Position numbers and translations under genes: made by a program. Below the pieces are notes generated by a model that did not search any database, was not told the DNA's origin, and saw only the letters and a list, made by a program, of their open reading frames with translations. A stretch of 64,000 bases of DNA from Saccharopolyspora soli. Its GTDB lineage: Bacteria > Actinomycetota > Actinomycetes > Mycobacteriales > Pseudonocardiaceae. Below are positions 54,779 to 63,200 of the stretch, piece after piece. Location of the stretch: assembly GCF_022678645.1 (NCBI RefSeq), contig NZ_JALBWV010000020.1, positions 62,001 through 126,000 of the forward strand, in the 5' to 3' direction. How positions within the stretch are numbered: the first letter of the stretch is position 1; every line of letters begins with the position of its first letter.

Positions 54779-56149
54779 TCAGCCGAGGAGGGCGTCCACG
54801 AAGGCTCCCGGTTCGAAGGGGGCAAGGTCGTCCGGGCCTTCCCCGAGACCCACCAGCTTCACCGGGACGCCCAGTTCTCGCTGGACCTGGAAGACGATCC
54901 CGCCCTTCGCGGTGCCATCGAGCTTCGTCAGCACGATGCCGGTCACGTCCACGACGTCGGAGAACACCCGCGCCTGGGTCAGGCCGTTCTGCCCGGTTGT
55001 CGCATCCAGCACCAGCAGGACCTCGTCGACCTGGGCCTTCTTCTCCACGACGCGCTTGACCTTGCCCAGCTCGTCCATCAGCCCGGTCTTGGTGTGCAGC
55101 CGACCCGCGGTGTCGACCAGCACCGCGTCGACCGCGGTGTCGCTGCCCCGGCTGACCGCCTCGAACGCCACGCTCGCCGGGTCGGCGCCTTCCTTGCCCC
55201 GCACCACCTCGGCGCCCACCCGGTGTCCCCAGGTGGCGAGCTGTTCGACGGCGGCGGCGCGGAAGGTGTCGGCCGCGCCGAGCAGCACGGTCCGACCGTC
55301 CGCGACCAGTACCCGCGCCAGCTTGCCGGTTGTGGTCGTCTTGCCGGTGCCGTTCACGCCGACGACCAGCACCACGGCGGGCTTGCCGCCGTCGGCCGGA
55401 TCGCCGTGCGGCAGCGCCTGCACCGCGCGCTGCATGTCCGGCCCCAGGGCATCCACGAGCACTTCGCGCAGCAGCGCGCGTGCCTCGTCCGGCGTGCGGA
55501 CGCCGCGCGTGGCGATCTCGCTGCGCAGTCGCTCGCTGATCTCGGTGGTGGTGGCCGCGCCCAGATCGGCCATCAGCAGGGTGTCCTCGATCTCCTCCCA
55601 GGAGTTCTCGTCGAGGTCTCCCGCGCCGAGCAGACCCAGCAGGCCCTGGCCGAAGGTGGACCGGGAGCGGGACAGGCGCCCGCGCAGCCGCTCCAGCCGA
55701 CCCGAGGTCGGTTCGATCTCCTCGATCTCCACCGGCACGGCGGGCGCCGGTTCGGGCACCGGCTCGACCCGCTCCTGCACCGGAACCTCGACCGGCGCCT
55801 CCTCGGTCACCGTGGGGCCGTCCGGCAGCGGCACGTCGACGATGCCGCGCCGCTCGCTGTCGCGGGGCACCGCCGCGTCGTCGCCGACACCCGGTTGGCC
55901 CTCCACCTCGGTGCGCTCGCCCGCCGGGTGCTCCGGCGGGGCGGTCGTGGTGGTGCCGCCACTGGACAGGCTGATTCCGCCGTCGGCGCGGTATCCGCCG
56001 CCCTTGACGGCCTCGGCCGGGCCCGCGCTTCCGTCCCGTTCGCTCAGGCTGATCCGCCGCCTGCGGTTCAGCACGACACCGACGACCACGGCGATCGCCA
56101 GCACCACCACGACGGCAACGATGATCAGAATCAGGGTTGACGTGGTCAC
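54779..56149 (-). CDS. ftsY: Signal recognition particle receptor FtsY
   Basis: Membrane-bound GTPase that receives the SRP-ribosome complex. 456 residues: an N-terminal hydrophobic helix (about 5-27) followed by Arg-rich anchor, then a long acidic Pro/Glu-rich linker (about 60-150), the N domain (from LERLRGRLSRSRS), and the G domain with GVNGTGKTTTTGKLA, ADTFRAAAVEQL, DTAGRLHTK and TKLDGTAKGG. GTG at 56149 has GGGAGG at 8 nt and yields the hydrophobic N-terminus typical of actinobacterial FtsY. smc lies just upstream in conserved order, though anmK and an SSS gene intervene here. Confidence 0.95.
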   Translation of the reverse strand: MTTSTLILIIVAVVVVLAIAVVVGVVLNRRRRISLSERDGSAGPAEAVKGGGYRADGGISLSSGGTTTTAPPEHPAGERTEVEGQPGVGDDAAVPRDSERRGIVDVPLPDGPTVTEEAPVEVPVQERVEPVPEPAPAVPVEIEEIEPTSGRLERLRGRLSRSRSTFGQGLLGLLGAGDLDENSWEEIEDTLLMADLGAATTTEISERLRSEIATRGVRTPDEARALLREVLVDALGPDMQRAVQALPHGDPADGGKPAVVLVVGVNGTGKTTTTGKLARVLVADGRTVLLGAADTFRAAAVEQLATWGHRVGAEVVRGKEGADPASVAFEAVSRGSDTAVDAVLVDTAGRLHTKTGLMDELGKVKRVVEKKAQVDEVLLVLDATTGQNGLTQARVFSDVVDVTGIVLTKLDGTAKGGIVFQVQRELGVPVKLVGLGEGPDDLAPFEPGAFVDALLG

Positions 56150-56243
56150 GCACTCATCCTCCCACCTGGTCATACCGGCCTCGGCACGCGCCCCGAGCGG
56201 TCCCAGGAACACCAAGTGAGCAATTCACCAACAATGCGCGCGA

Positions 56244-56257
56244 AATGCTTGCATTTG
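56244..56257. promoter_or_regulatory. AT-rich palindrome upstream of anmK
   Basis: Perfect AAATGC-TT-GCATTT palindrome, 28 bp before the preferred anmK start, with TGCAA/TTGCA repeats around it; candidate operator for peptidoglycan-sugar control. Confidence 0.4.
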
Positions 56258-56284
56258 CCGATGGCTGTGCAATACACCACACGT

Positions 56285-57457
56285 GTGGGTTGGTGGCGGG
56301 TGCTCGGACTGCTCTCCGGCACGTCGATGGACGGCGTCGACGTGGCCGCCGCCGAGCTGCGGCTGGACCACGACACCATCGAGCTCCGATCGCTCGGCAG
56401 CACCGTGCTCCCGTACCCGGAGGTGCTGCACGACAAGCTGCTGGCCACGCTGCCACCGGCGAACTGCAGCGCCGAGGACCTGTGCCGCCTGGACACCTAC
56501 GTCGGCCAGCACTTCGCGGCGGCCGCCCGGCTCGGGATCGAGCTGGCGGGCGGTCGCGCGGACCTCATCGGATCGCTGGGCCAGACGCTCTACCACTGGG
56601 TGCAGGGCAGCGGCCGGGTGCGGGGCACGCTGCAGATCGGACAGCCCGCGTGGATCGCGGAGGCCACCGGACTGCCGGTGGTGGCCGATCTGCGCGTCCG
56701 CGACGTCGCTGCTGGCGGCCAGGGCGCCCCGCTGGCCGGTGTGTTCGACGCGCTGTGGCTGGCTGCCGAACCCGGCACGAACGTGGCCCTGAACATCGGC
56801 GGCATCGCCAACATCAGCGTGGTCGGCGGAGCGCGTCCGCTGGCCTACGACACCGGTCCGGGCAACGCGCTGATCGACCGCGCCGCGGGGCAGCTGACCG
56901 GCGTCCCGCAGGACACCGACGGACGGCTCGCCGCGGCCGGAACCGTCCGCGCCGACCTGCTGGAAGTCCTGCTCGCCGATGCCTACTATCAGCGACCAGC
57001 GCCGAAGTCCACCGGCAAGGAGCACTTCAACGCCGAATACCTGGGTCGCGCGCTGGACAAACTGGACACCGAGGTGCGCGGCGCCGACCTGCTGGCGACA
57101 CTGACCGAGCTAACCGCATGCACGGTCGCCGAAGCTTGCCGCGCGGAGCGCGCGGCGAAGGTCGTCGCTTCCGGCGGCGGCGTGCGCAACCCGGTCCTGC
57201 TGGCAGCCCTGCGCCGCCGACTGGACGCGCCGCTGGTCGTCAGCGACGAACTCGGGGTGCCCGCCGACAGCAAGGAGGCGCACCTGACCGCGCTGCTCGG
57301 CTTTCTCACCTGGCACGGCATAACCGGAAACATGCCGGGCCACACCGGCGCCACCGGCCCCCGGCTGTTGGGCAGCATCACACCGGGAGCCGGTCCGCTG
57401 CGATTGCCCGAACCCGTAACCCAGCAGCCGAAGCGGCTGCGAGTGCAGTCCGCGTAG
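56285..57457 (+). CDS. anmK: Anhydro-N-acetylmuramic acid kinase
   Basis: AnmK hydrolyses and phosphorylates 1,6-anhydro-MurNAc to MurNAc-6-P, in cytosolic murein recycling. With the GTG at 56285 the protein is 390 residues, the family length, and starts just before RVLGLLSGTSMDGVDVA, the N-terminal signature. Also seen are SLGQTLYHW, NIGGIANISVV and DTGPGNALID (catalytic Asp region), and ASGGGVRNP. An open frame reaches back to 56216, but it would include an AT-rich palindrome; initiation at 56285 may be leaderless. The symporter gene follows 8 bp later on the same strand. Confidence 0.88.
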   Translation: MGWWRVLGLLSGTSMDGVDVAAAELRLDHDTIELRSLGSTVLPYPEVLHDKLLATLPPANCSAEDLCRLDTYVGQHFAAAARLGIELAGGRADLIGSLGQTLYHWVQGSGRVRGTLQIGQPAWIAEATGLPVVADLRVRDVAAGGQGAPLAGVFDALWLAAEPGTNVALNIGGIANISVVGGARPLAYDTGPGNALIDRAAGQLTGVPQDTDGRLAAAGTVRADLLEVLLADAYYQRPAPKSTGKEHFNAEYLGRALDKLDTEVRGADLLATLTELTACTVAEACRAERAAKVVASGGGVRNPVLLAALRRRLDAPLVVSDELGVPADSKEAHLTALLGFLTWHGITGNMPGHTGATGPRLLGSITPGAGPLRLPEPVTQQPKRLRVQSA

Positions 57458-57465
57458 GAGGCCCA

Positions 57466-58965
57466 GTGCATCCTGTTGATGTAACGATCATCATCGGTTA
57501 CCTGATCCTGATGCCGGTGCTCGGCGTTCTGCTGGCTGGTAAGCAGCGCTCGGCGAAGGACTTCTTCGTCAGCGATCGGAACATGCCGTCGTGGGCGGTG
57601 TGCTTCGCGGTGGTGGCGACCGAGACGTCCACGCTGACGGTCATCAGCACCCCGACCATCGCCTACCTCGGTTCGTTCACCTTCCTGCAGTTGGCGATCG
57701 GATATCTGATCGGCCGGATCGTGGTGGCGTTCGTGCTGCTGCCCCGCTACTACGGCGGTGAGCTGGTCACCGCCTACGCGTTCCTCGGCAAGCGGTTCGG
57801 GTCGGGGGTCCAGATCACGGCGTCGGCGACGTTCCTGGTCACCAGGCTGCTGGCGGACGGGGTGCGGCTGTTCGCCACCGCCATCCCGGTCAAGGTGCTG
57901 CTGGCCGCAGCCGGGTTCGACGTGTCGTTCTGGCAGATCATCCTGGTGATCACCATCATCACGGTGCTCTACACCTACCTGGGCGGCACCCGCGCGGTCG
58001 TCTGGGTGGACGCGCTGCAGATGGTGCTGTACGTCATCGGCGGGATCATCGCGGTCGTCGTGCTGGCCGGGAAGCTGCCCGCCGACTGGTTCGGCGCCGC
58101 TTTCGACGCGGGCAAGTTCCAACTGCTCGACTTCGGCGCGTCGATCGTCACCCAGCCCTACTCGTTCGTCACCGCGATCGTCGGTGGCGCGCTGCTGTCG
58201 ATGGCCTCGCACGGCGCCGACCAGCTGATCGTGCAGCGCCTCCTGGCGACCCGGACGCTCAAGGCCAGCCAGGGCGCGCTGATCGGCAGCGGCGTGCTGG
58301 TGTTCTTCCAGTTCGGGCTGTTCCTGCTGATCGGCACCATGCTGTGGTCCTTCTACCGCGGGGTGCAGCCCAAGGCCATGGGCATGGCCACCAACGACGA
58401 CCTGTTCCCGACGTTCATCGTCACCCAGATGCCACCCGGCATCGCCGGGCTGCTGATCGCGAGCATCCTGGCCGCGGCCATGAGTTCGTCGCTGAACTCG
58501 CTGGCGACCTCCACGGTCACCGACGTCTACCAGCGGCTGTCCAAGCGCAAGCTCCCCGACTCGGCGGTGTTGCGGCAGGCCAAGATCTGGGTGCTGGTGT
58601 GGGGCGTGGTGCTGTTCGTGTTCGCCTCGATGTTCACCAACACCGAGAACCCGGTGATCGAGTTGGGGCTCAGCATCACGGGCTACACCTACGGCGCCCT
58701 GCTCGGCTCGTTCTTCCTGGGACTGGCGGTGAAGCGGGCGTCCGAGCGCGACGCCGTGATCGCCTTCCTGGTGACGGTCGCGGTGATGGCGATCGTGATC
58801 CTCGGCGTCACCTTCCCGAACGGCACGGGTGGCCAGGCGCCGCTGGCGTACCCCTGGTACACGCCGCTCGGCGTCATCGTGACGCTCGTGGTCGGCGGGC
58901 TGCTGTCGCTGCGGCACAGCCGCACCCCGGCCGCCGAACCCGCGGAGCGAGTCGACAACGCCTGA
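57466..58965 (+). CDS. Sodium:solute symporter family (SSS) transporter
   Basis: A 499-residue membrane protein with about 13 helices, SLC5/SSS type. It begins VDVTIIIGYLILMPVLGVLLAGKQRSAKDFFVSDRNMPSWAV, followed by the Na+-site region ATETSTLTVIST and GVQITASATFLVTRLLADGVRLFA. Such proteins carry sugars, sialic acid, amino acids or vitamins with Na+. Direct linkage to anmK (8 bp after its stop, TAGGAGG as ribosome-binding site) makes uptake of a muropeptide-derived sugar such as anhMurNAc or sialic-acid-like compounds the best guess. Terminator hairpins follow. Confidence 0.88.
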   Translation: MHPVDVTIIIGYLILMPVLGVLLAGKQRSAKDFFVSDRNMPSWAVCFAVVATETSTLTVISTPTIAYLGSFTFLQLAIGYLIGRIVVAFVLLPRYYGGELVTAYAFLGKRFGSGVQITASATFLVTRLLADGVRLFATAIPVKVLLAAAGFDVSFWQIILVITIITVLYTYLGGTRAVVWVDALQMVLYVIGGIIAVVVLAGKLPADWFGAAFDAGKFQLLDFGASIVTQPYSFVTAIVGGALLSMASHGADQLIVQRLLATRTLKASQGALIGSGVLVFFQFGLFLLIGTMLWSFYRGVQPKAMGMATNDDLFPTFIVTQMPPGIAGLLIASILAAAMSSSLNSLATSTVTDVYQRLSKRKLPDSAVLRQAKIWVLVWGVVLFVFASMFTNTENPVIELGLSITGYTYGALLGSFFLGLAVKRASERDAVIAFLVTVAVMAIVILGVTFPNGTGGQAPLAYPWYTPLGVIVTLVVGGLLSLRHSRTPAAEPAERVDNA

Positions 58966-58979
58966 TCGGACGGGGCGCG

Positions 58980-59050
58980 GCACGTGGCGATTTCGCGCGA
59001 ATTCGCCACGTGCTCCCACGGGAGGCGCCGATTTCGCGAGAGATCGGCGA
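58980..59050. terminator. Tandem hairpins, family III, between convergent genes
   Basis: Hairpin 1: imperfect 34-nt palindrome 58980-59013. Hairpin 2: CGCCGAT/ATCGGCG at 59027-59050. Both carry the ATTTCGCG-x-GA core also found at 48493-48526. They end the symporter and the PEGA-like genes. Confidence 0.75.
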
Positions 59051-59055
59051 AAACC

Positions 59056-59667
59056 TCAGAGGCTTGCGATCACGGTCAGCAGGATGATGAGGAAGCACAG
59101 CGCGAAGGTGCCCGCGATGATTCCGATCCCGATGCCCATGCCGGGTGCTTTCTGCGGGGTCGGGCCGATCGCGCCGTCGATGAAGACGATCACCGGCGCC
59201 GCGTAGTAGACGTCGATCTGCTGCCCCGCGCTGACCGGGACCACCGCGGTCGCGTTGCCGACCCGCCACAGGTAGTTGACGTGGATCTGGATCTGGTACT
59301 GGCCGGGCGGCAGATCGATCGGCGTCTTGCCCCAGCTCAGCATCGGGCCGGGCTGGCCGTTGATGGTGACCTGCGGCTTGAAGAACATCAGCACCCAGGC
59401 CAGCCAGAAGTACGAGCAGTCGATCAGCACGCGCGCCATGCCGGGCGGCGGGGGCGCCATCGGCTGCCCCATCGGCGCGGGCGGGCCCTGCTGCGGGTAG
59501 CCGCCCTGCGGCGGCATTGGCTGCGGCGGCATACCAGGTTGCATTTGCGGCGGCATCTGCTGCGGCATCGGGCCGGACGGTGGGCCGTAAGCACCCGGCG
59601 GCGTCATCGGCTGGCCCTGCGGGGGATACGGCTGCTGCCCCGGCGGCGGGCCGTACGGGTTGGTCAT
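59056..59667 (-). CDS. Pro/Gln-rich membrane protein with PEGA-like domain
   Basis: A 203-residue protein: a low-complexity Pro/Gln/Gly/Met N-terminus (about 1-77, many PPQ, PPG and PMPP repeats), a beta-sandwich-like segment (about 78-165: VLIDCSYFWLAWVLMFFKPQVTINGQPGP, PIDLPPGQYQIQIHVNYLWR, AVVPVSAGQQIDVYYAAPVIVFIDGAIG) that resembles PEGA-type or bacterial Ig-like folds, and a C-terminal membrane helix (about 180-200). ATG at 59667 follows AGGAGG. I know no function; similar Pro-rich anchored proteins occur in actinomycetes. It diverges from a small zinc anti-sigma-like gene. Confidence 0.7.
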   Translation of the reverse strand: MTNPYGPPPGQQPYPPQGQPMTPPGAYGPPSGPMPQQMPPQMQPGMPPQPMPPQGGYPQQGPPAPMGQPMAPPPPGMARVLIDCSYFWLAWVLMFFKPQVTINGQPGPMLSWGKTPIDLPPGQYQIQIHVNYLWRVGNATAVVPVSAGQQIDVYYAAPVIVFIDGAIGPTPQKAPGMGIGIGIIAGTFALCFLIILLTVIASL

Positions 59668-59917
59668 GGAAAGCCTCCTGTACCTGGTGGGACCCCGCGC
59701 TCGGGGTGGTGCGGGGAACACCCGCGGCCAAGTTCTCGCCGACATCCGCCCCCGAATGTGGATGCCGGAGCGCCGCACATCATCTCGCACGCTGTTCCGA
59801 ACACCGGAACCGACGTGGCTGCCCACACTAATGCCTGCGTTCGGCCCTTCAGCGGGAGTCCCGTCGAGTCGATGAATTACGCAGGCGATGTTCGCCCGAG
59901 CTGCGAACGGGGTAGCA

Positions 59918-60229
59918 GTGCAAGACATCGATCACGCGGAATTCCGGGGGTTGGTCAACGCCTATTCGACTGGCGCGCTCAGCGACGTCGAATGGCTGAT
60001 GATGCATACCCACCTGTCGGAATGCGGTTCTTGCCGGTCCGAGTTGGGGCGGCCGGAGTTGTGGAATCGCGCGGCGCCGCAGTGGATTTCCCCACCGGAA
60101 CCGACGTCGTGGCACACCGGGCCCGCCTGGAAGCCCACCCGGCCGGGCTGGTCCGTGGTGCTCGGCTTCGCCCTGGTCGTCGCGCTGGTCGCGTTCAGCG
60201 TCGGCTACGCACTCGGCGACTACGCCTGA
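59918..60229 (+). CDS. Zinc anti-sigma-like (ZAS) membrane protein
   Basis: A 103-residue protein with an N-terminal H-x3-C-x2-C zinc-binding motif (HLSECGSC, about residues 31-38), after the helix EFRGLVNAYSTGALSDVEW, and a single C-terminal membrane helix (about 79-98, WSVVLGFALVVALVAFSVGYAL). This is the layout of small anti-sigma factors (RsrA/zf-HC2 type). No ECF sigma gene is adjacent, so its partner is unknown. GTG at 59918 has GGGG at 6-7 nt; an earlier ATG at 59888 in frame is possible. It ends 25 bp before smc on the other strand. Confidence 0.7.
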   Translation: MQDIDHAEFRGLVNAYSTGALSDVEWLMMHTHLSECGSCRSELGRPELWNRAAPQWISPPEPTSWHTGPAWKPTRPGWSVVLGFALVVALVAFSVGYALGDYA

Positions 60230-60253
60230 CCGCGACCACGATTTGAACGCGAT

Positions 60254-63200
60254 TTATACGCCGTCCTGCTCTTCGTTCGGCTGCGCCTCGTCCGAATCCG
60301 CACCTTTTCCAGACACGGTTTCCGAGCCCGGAATGGGTTCTGCCGCAACGTTTTCCGAAGTGTCCGACGCAGCGGCATCGGTTTCGACCGCAATGCCAGT
60401 CTGGTCCGCGAGCACCGACGCGACATCGCCCTCCGGTGGCGCATCCGGTACTTCAGCTGCCTTGCGGCGACTGCCGGAATCACCGCGCAGGCGCTGGGAA
60501 ATGACCTGCGTGATGCCGTCGCCGCGCATCGTCACGCCGTAGAGCGCGTCGGCGATCTCCATGGTCGGCTTCTGGTGCGTGATGATGATCAGCTGCGATG
60601 TCGCGCGCAACTGGTCCAGCAGCGTGATCAGGCGCCGCAGGTTGGTGTCGTCCAGCGCCGCCTCGACCTCGTCCATCACGTAGAACGGCGAGGGGCGGGC
60701 TCGGAAGATCGACACCAGCATGGCCACCGCGGTCAGCGACTTCTCACCGCCGGAGAGCAGCGAAAGCCGCTTGACCTTCTTGCCCGGCGGCCGCGCCTCG
60801 ACCTCGATACCGGTGGTCAGCGGGTCGTCGGGATCGGTGAGCGTCAGCCGCCCCTCCCCACCGGGGAACAGGACCTTGAAGACGGTCTCGAATTCGTTGG
60901 CCACGTCGTGGAAGGCCGAGGTGAACACTTCGAGGATCTTCTCGTCGACCTCCTTGACCACGCTGAGCAGGTCGCGACGGCTGTCCTTGAGGTCTTCCAG
61001 CTGGGTGGACAGGAACTTGTAGCGTTCCTCCAGCGCGGCGAACTCCTCCAGCGCCAGCGGATTCACCTTGCCCAGCAAGGCGAGGTCCTTCTCGGCGCGC
61101 TGGGCGCGGCGCTCCTGGGTGGCCCGGTCGAACGGCACCGGCGGCGGAGCGCTGACCTCCTCACCGCGTTCCTTGGCCGCCTCGTACTCGGCCATCTCGG
61201 CGGGACTCGGGGGAATCGGCACGGTGGGCCCGTACTCGTCGACCAGGTCGTCCAGCCCGATCCCGAAATCCTCGATGATCTTGGTTTCCAGCTGCTCGAT
61301 GCGCAGCCGCTGCTCCGCACGCACGACTTCGTCGCGGTGCACCGCATCGGTCAGCTTCTCCAGCTCCCCGCCGAGCTCGCGCACCCGCGCTCGCACGGCG
61401 CCGAGCGCCTGCTCGTGCTCGCTCTGCTTCGCCTGCGCGACGTCCCGCTCCTCCGTCGCGGCGCTCAGCGACCGCGCGATGCGCTCCAACGCCGTTTCGC
61501 ACCCGGCGACAACGGCCTGGGTCACGCGCGCTGCGCGTTCCCTGGCCTTACGCGCTGCCTCAGCGCGGGCGCGCGCTTCGCGCTCGTGGCGCGCGGCTCG
61601 GCGCAGCTGGTCGGCGCGCCCCTGCACGGCGCGGGCCCGCTCCTCCGCCGTGCGCTGCGCGAGCCGGGCATCCATTTCCTGCTGTCGCACCGTGTTCAGC
61701 TCGGCGCTGAGCCGGTCCCGCTCGTCGGTGTCGGGCTCCGCGGCCTCGTCTTGTTCCGATTTGACGACGGTCAGCCGCTCTTCGAGTTCGGCGAGCTTGA
61801 CCAGGGCTTGTTCGCGGGATTGTTCGACCTTCACGCGCTGCTGGCGGACCCGGTCGACGTCCGCGACTGCGGAGCGGGCCGCGCGTTGCAGGCTGGACAG
61901 CCGCTCGGTGCTGCGAGCTTGGCGGACCTTGGCGTCGTTGATCTGCTCCTGCACGGCGCGGACCTCGGCGCGCCGCGCCTCTTCTTCGGCTCGCGCGCCT
62001 TCCAGCGCGGCCGAGTGCTGTTCCAGACGTCGTTGTGCGGCCGCGAGTTCGCGTTCGGCTTCGTCGACGGCTGCCTGCACCTCGATGGTGCTCTGCTGGT
62101 CGTCGGAGCCGCCGATGGCCCAGTGCGCGCCGAGGACATCGCCGCTGGTGGTGACGGCCCGGATTTCGGGCTCGCGCTGCACGAGTTGCTGGGCGTCGGC
62201 CAACGTCTCGACGACCGCGACGCGGTCCAGCGCCCTGGTCAACGCCGCCCGCATCTCATCCGGCGCGCTGATCAGGTCGGCCGCCCAGCGCGCCGAGCCG
62301 GTCAGCTGCGGCCAGCCGGACCGCTGGATGTCCACAGTGGAACCGATGAGCAGGCCAGCTCGCCCTGCTTCGTCGGCTTTGAGCAGTTCCAGTGCGGTGA
62401 CCGCGTCGGTGACACCGCGAACCGCGACCGCATCGGCGACGGCGCCCAGCGCCGCGGCCAGCGCCGCCTCCGCGCCGGGTTCGACGTTTAGCAACGCAGC
62501 CACCGATCCGAGCAAGCCCGGCACCCGGTCCCCGGCCGACATGAGCGCGCCCGCGCCGTCCTTGCGCTGCAAGCCCATCGACAGCGCCTCGACCCGCGCC
62601 TTCCAAGACGCGATCTCCCGCTCCGCGGCTCGCTCCGCCTTCACCAGTTCCTCGACGCGGGCCCGAGCCGCGTCACGCGCTTCGGCTGCGCCTTCGCGGC
62701 GTTCCTGCAGCCCGGCGTCGTCGGAGTCGTAGCCGCCGCTTTCCTCCTCGGCATCGGCCTGCGCGCGCTCCGCTTCCTCGGCGCGCGCGGTGGCTTCCTC
62801 CAAGGCATCCGAGAGCCGTTCGATCTCGTCGGCGGTGTCGCTGACCTTGCTGCGCAGCGACTCGACCTGACCGGAGAGCCGCGCGGCGCCTTCGCGGCGG
62901 TCGGCGATCGCCCGCACTGCCGCCAAGTGGGCGTGCTCGGCCTGCTTCAGCGCGGATTCCAGCTGCGAACGGCTTTGCACCACCTCGTTGAGCGCTTCGC
63001 GGGCCTCTTCCACCTGTTCGCGGAGCTCGATCTCCTGCTCGGCGGCCTCTTCGGCCTCGGCGTCGAGCTGGTCGGGGTCGCGGCCGGGCCGGTGTTCTTC
63101 GGTCTGCGCGGTGAGGTGCCGATGACGCTCTGCGGCCAGCCGCAGCGTGCCGTGCAGCCGCTCCTCGAGGGCGGACAGCCGGTACCAGGTCTCCTGCGCC

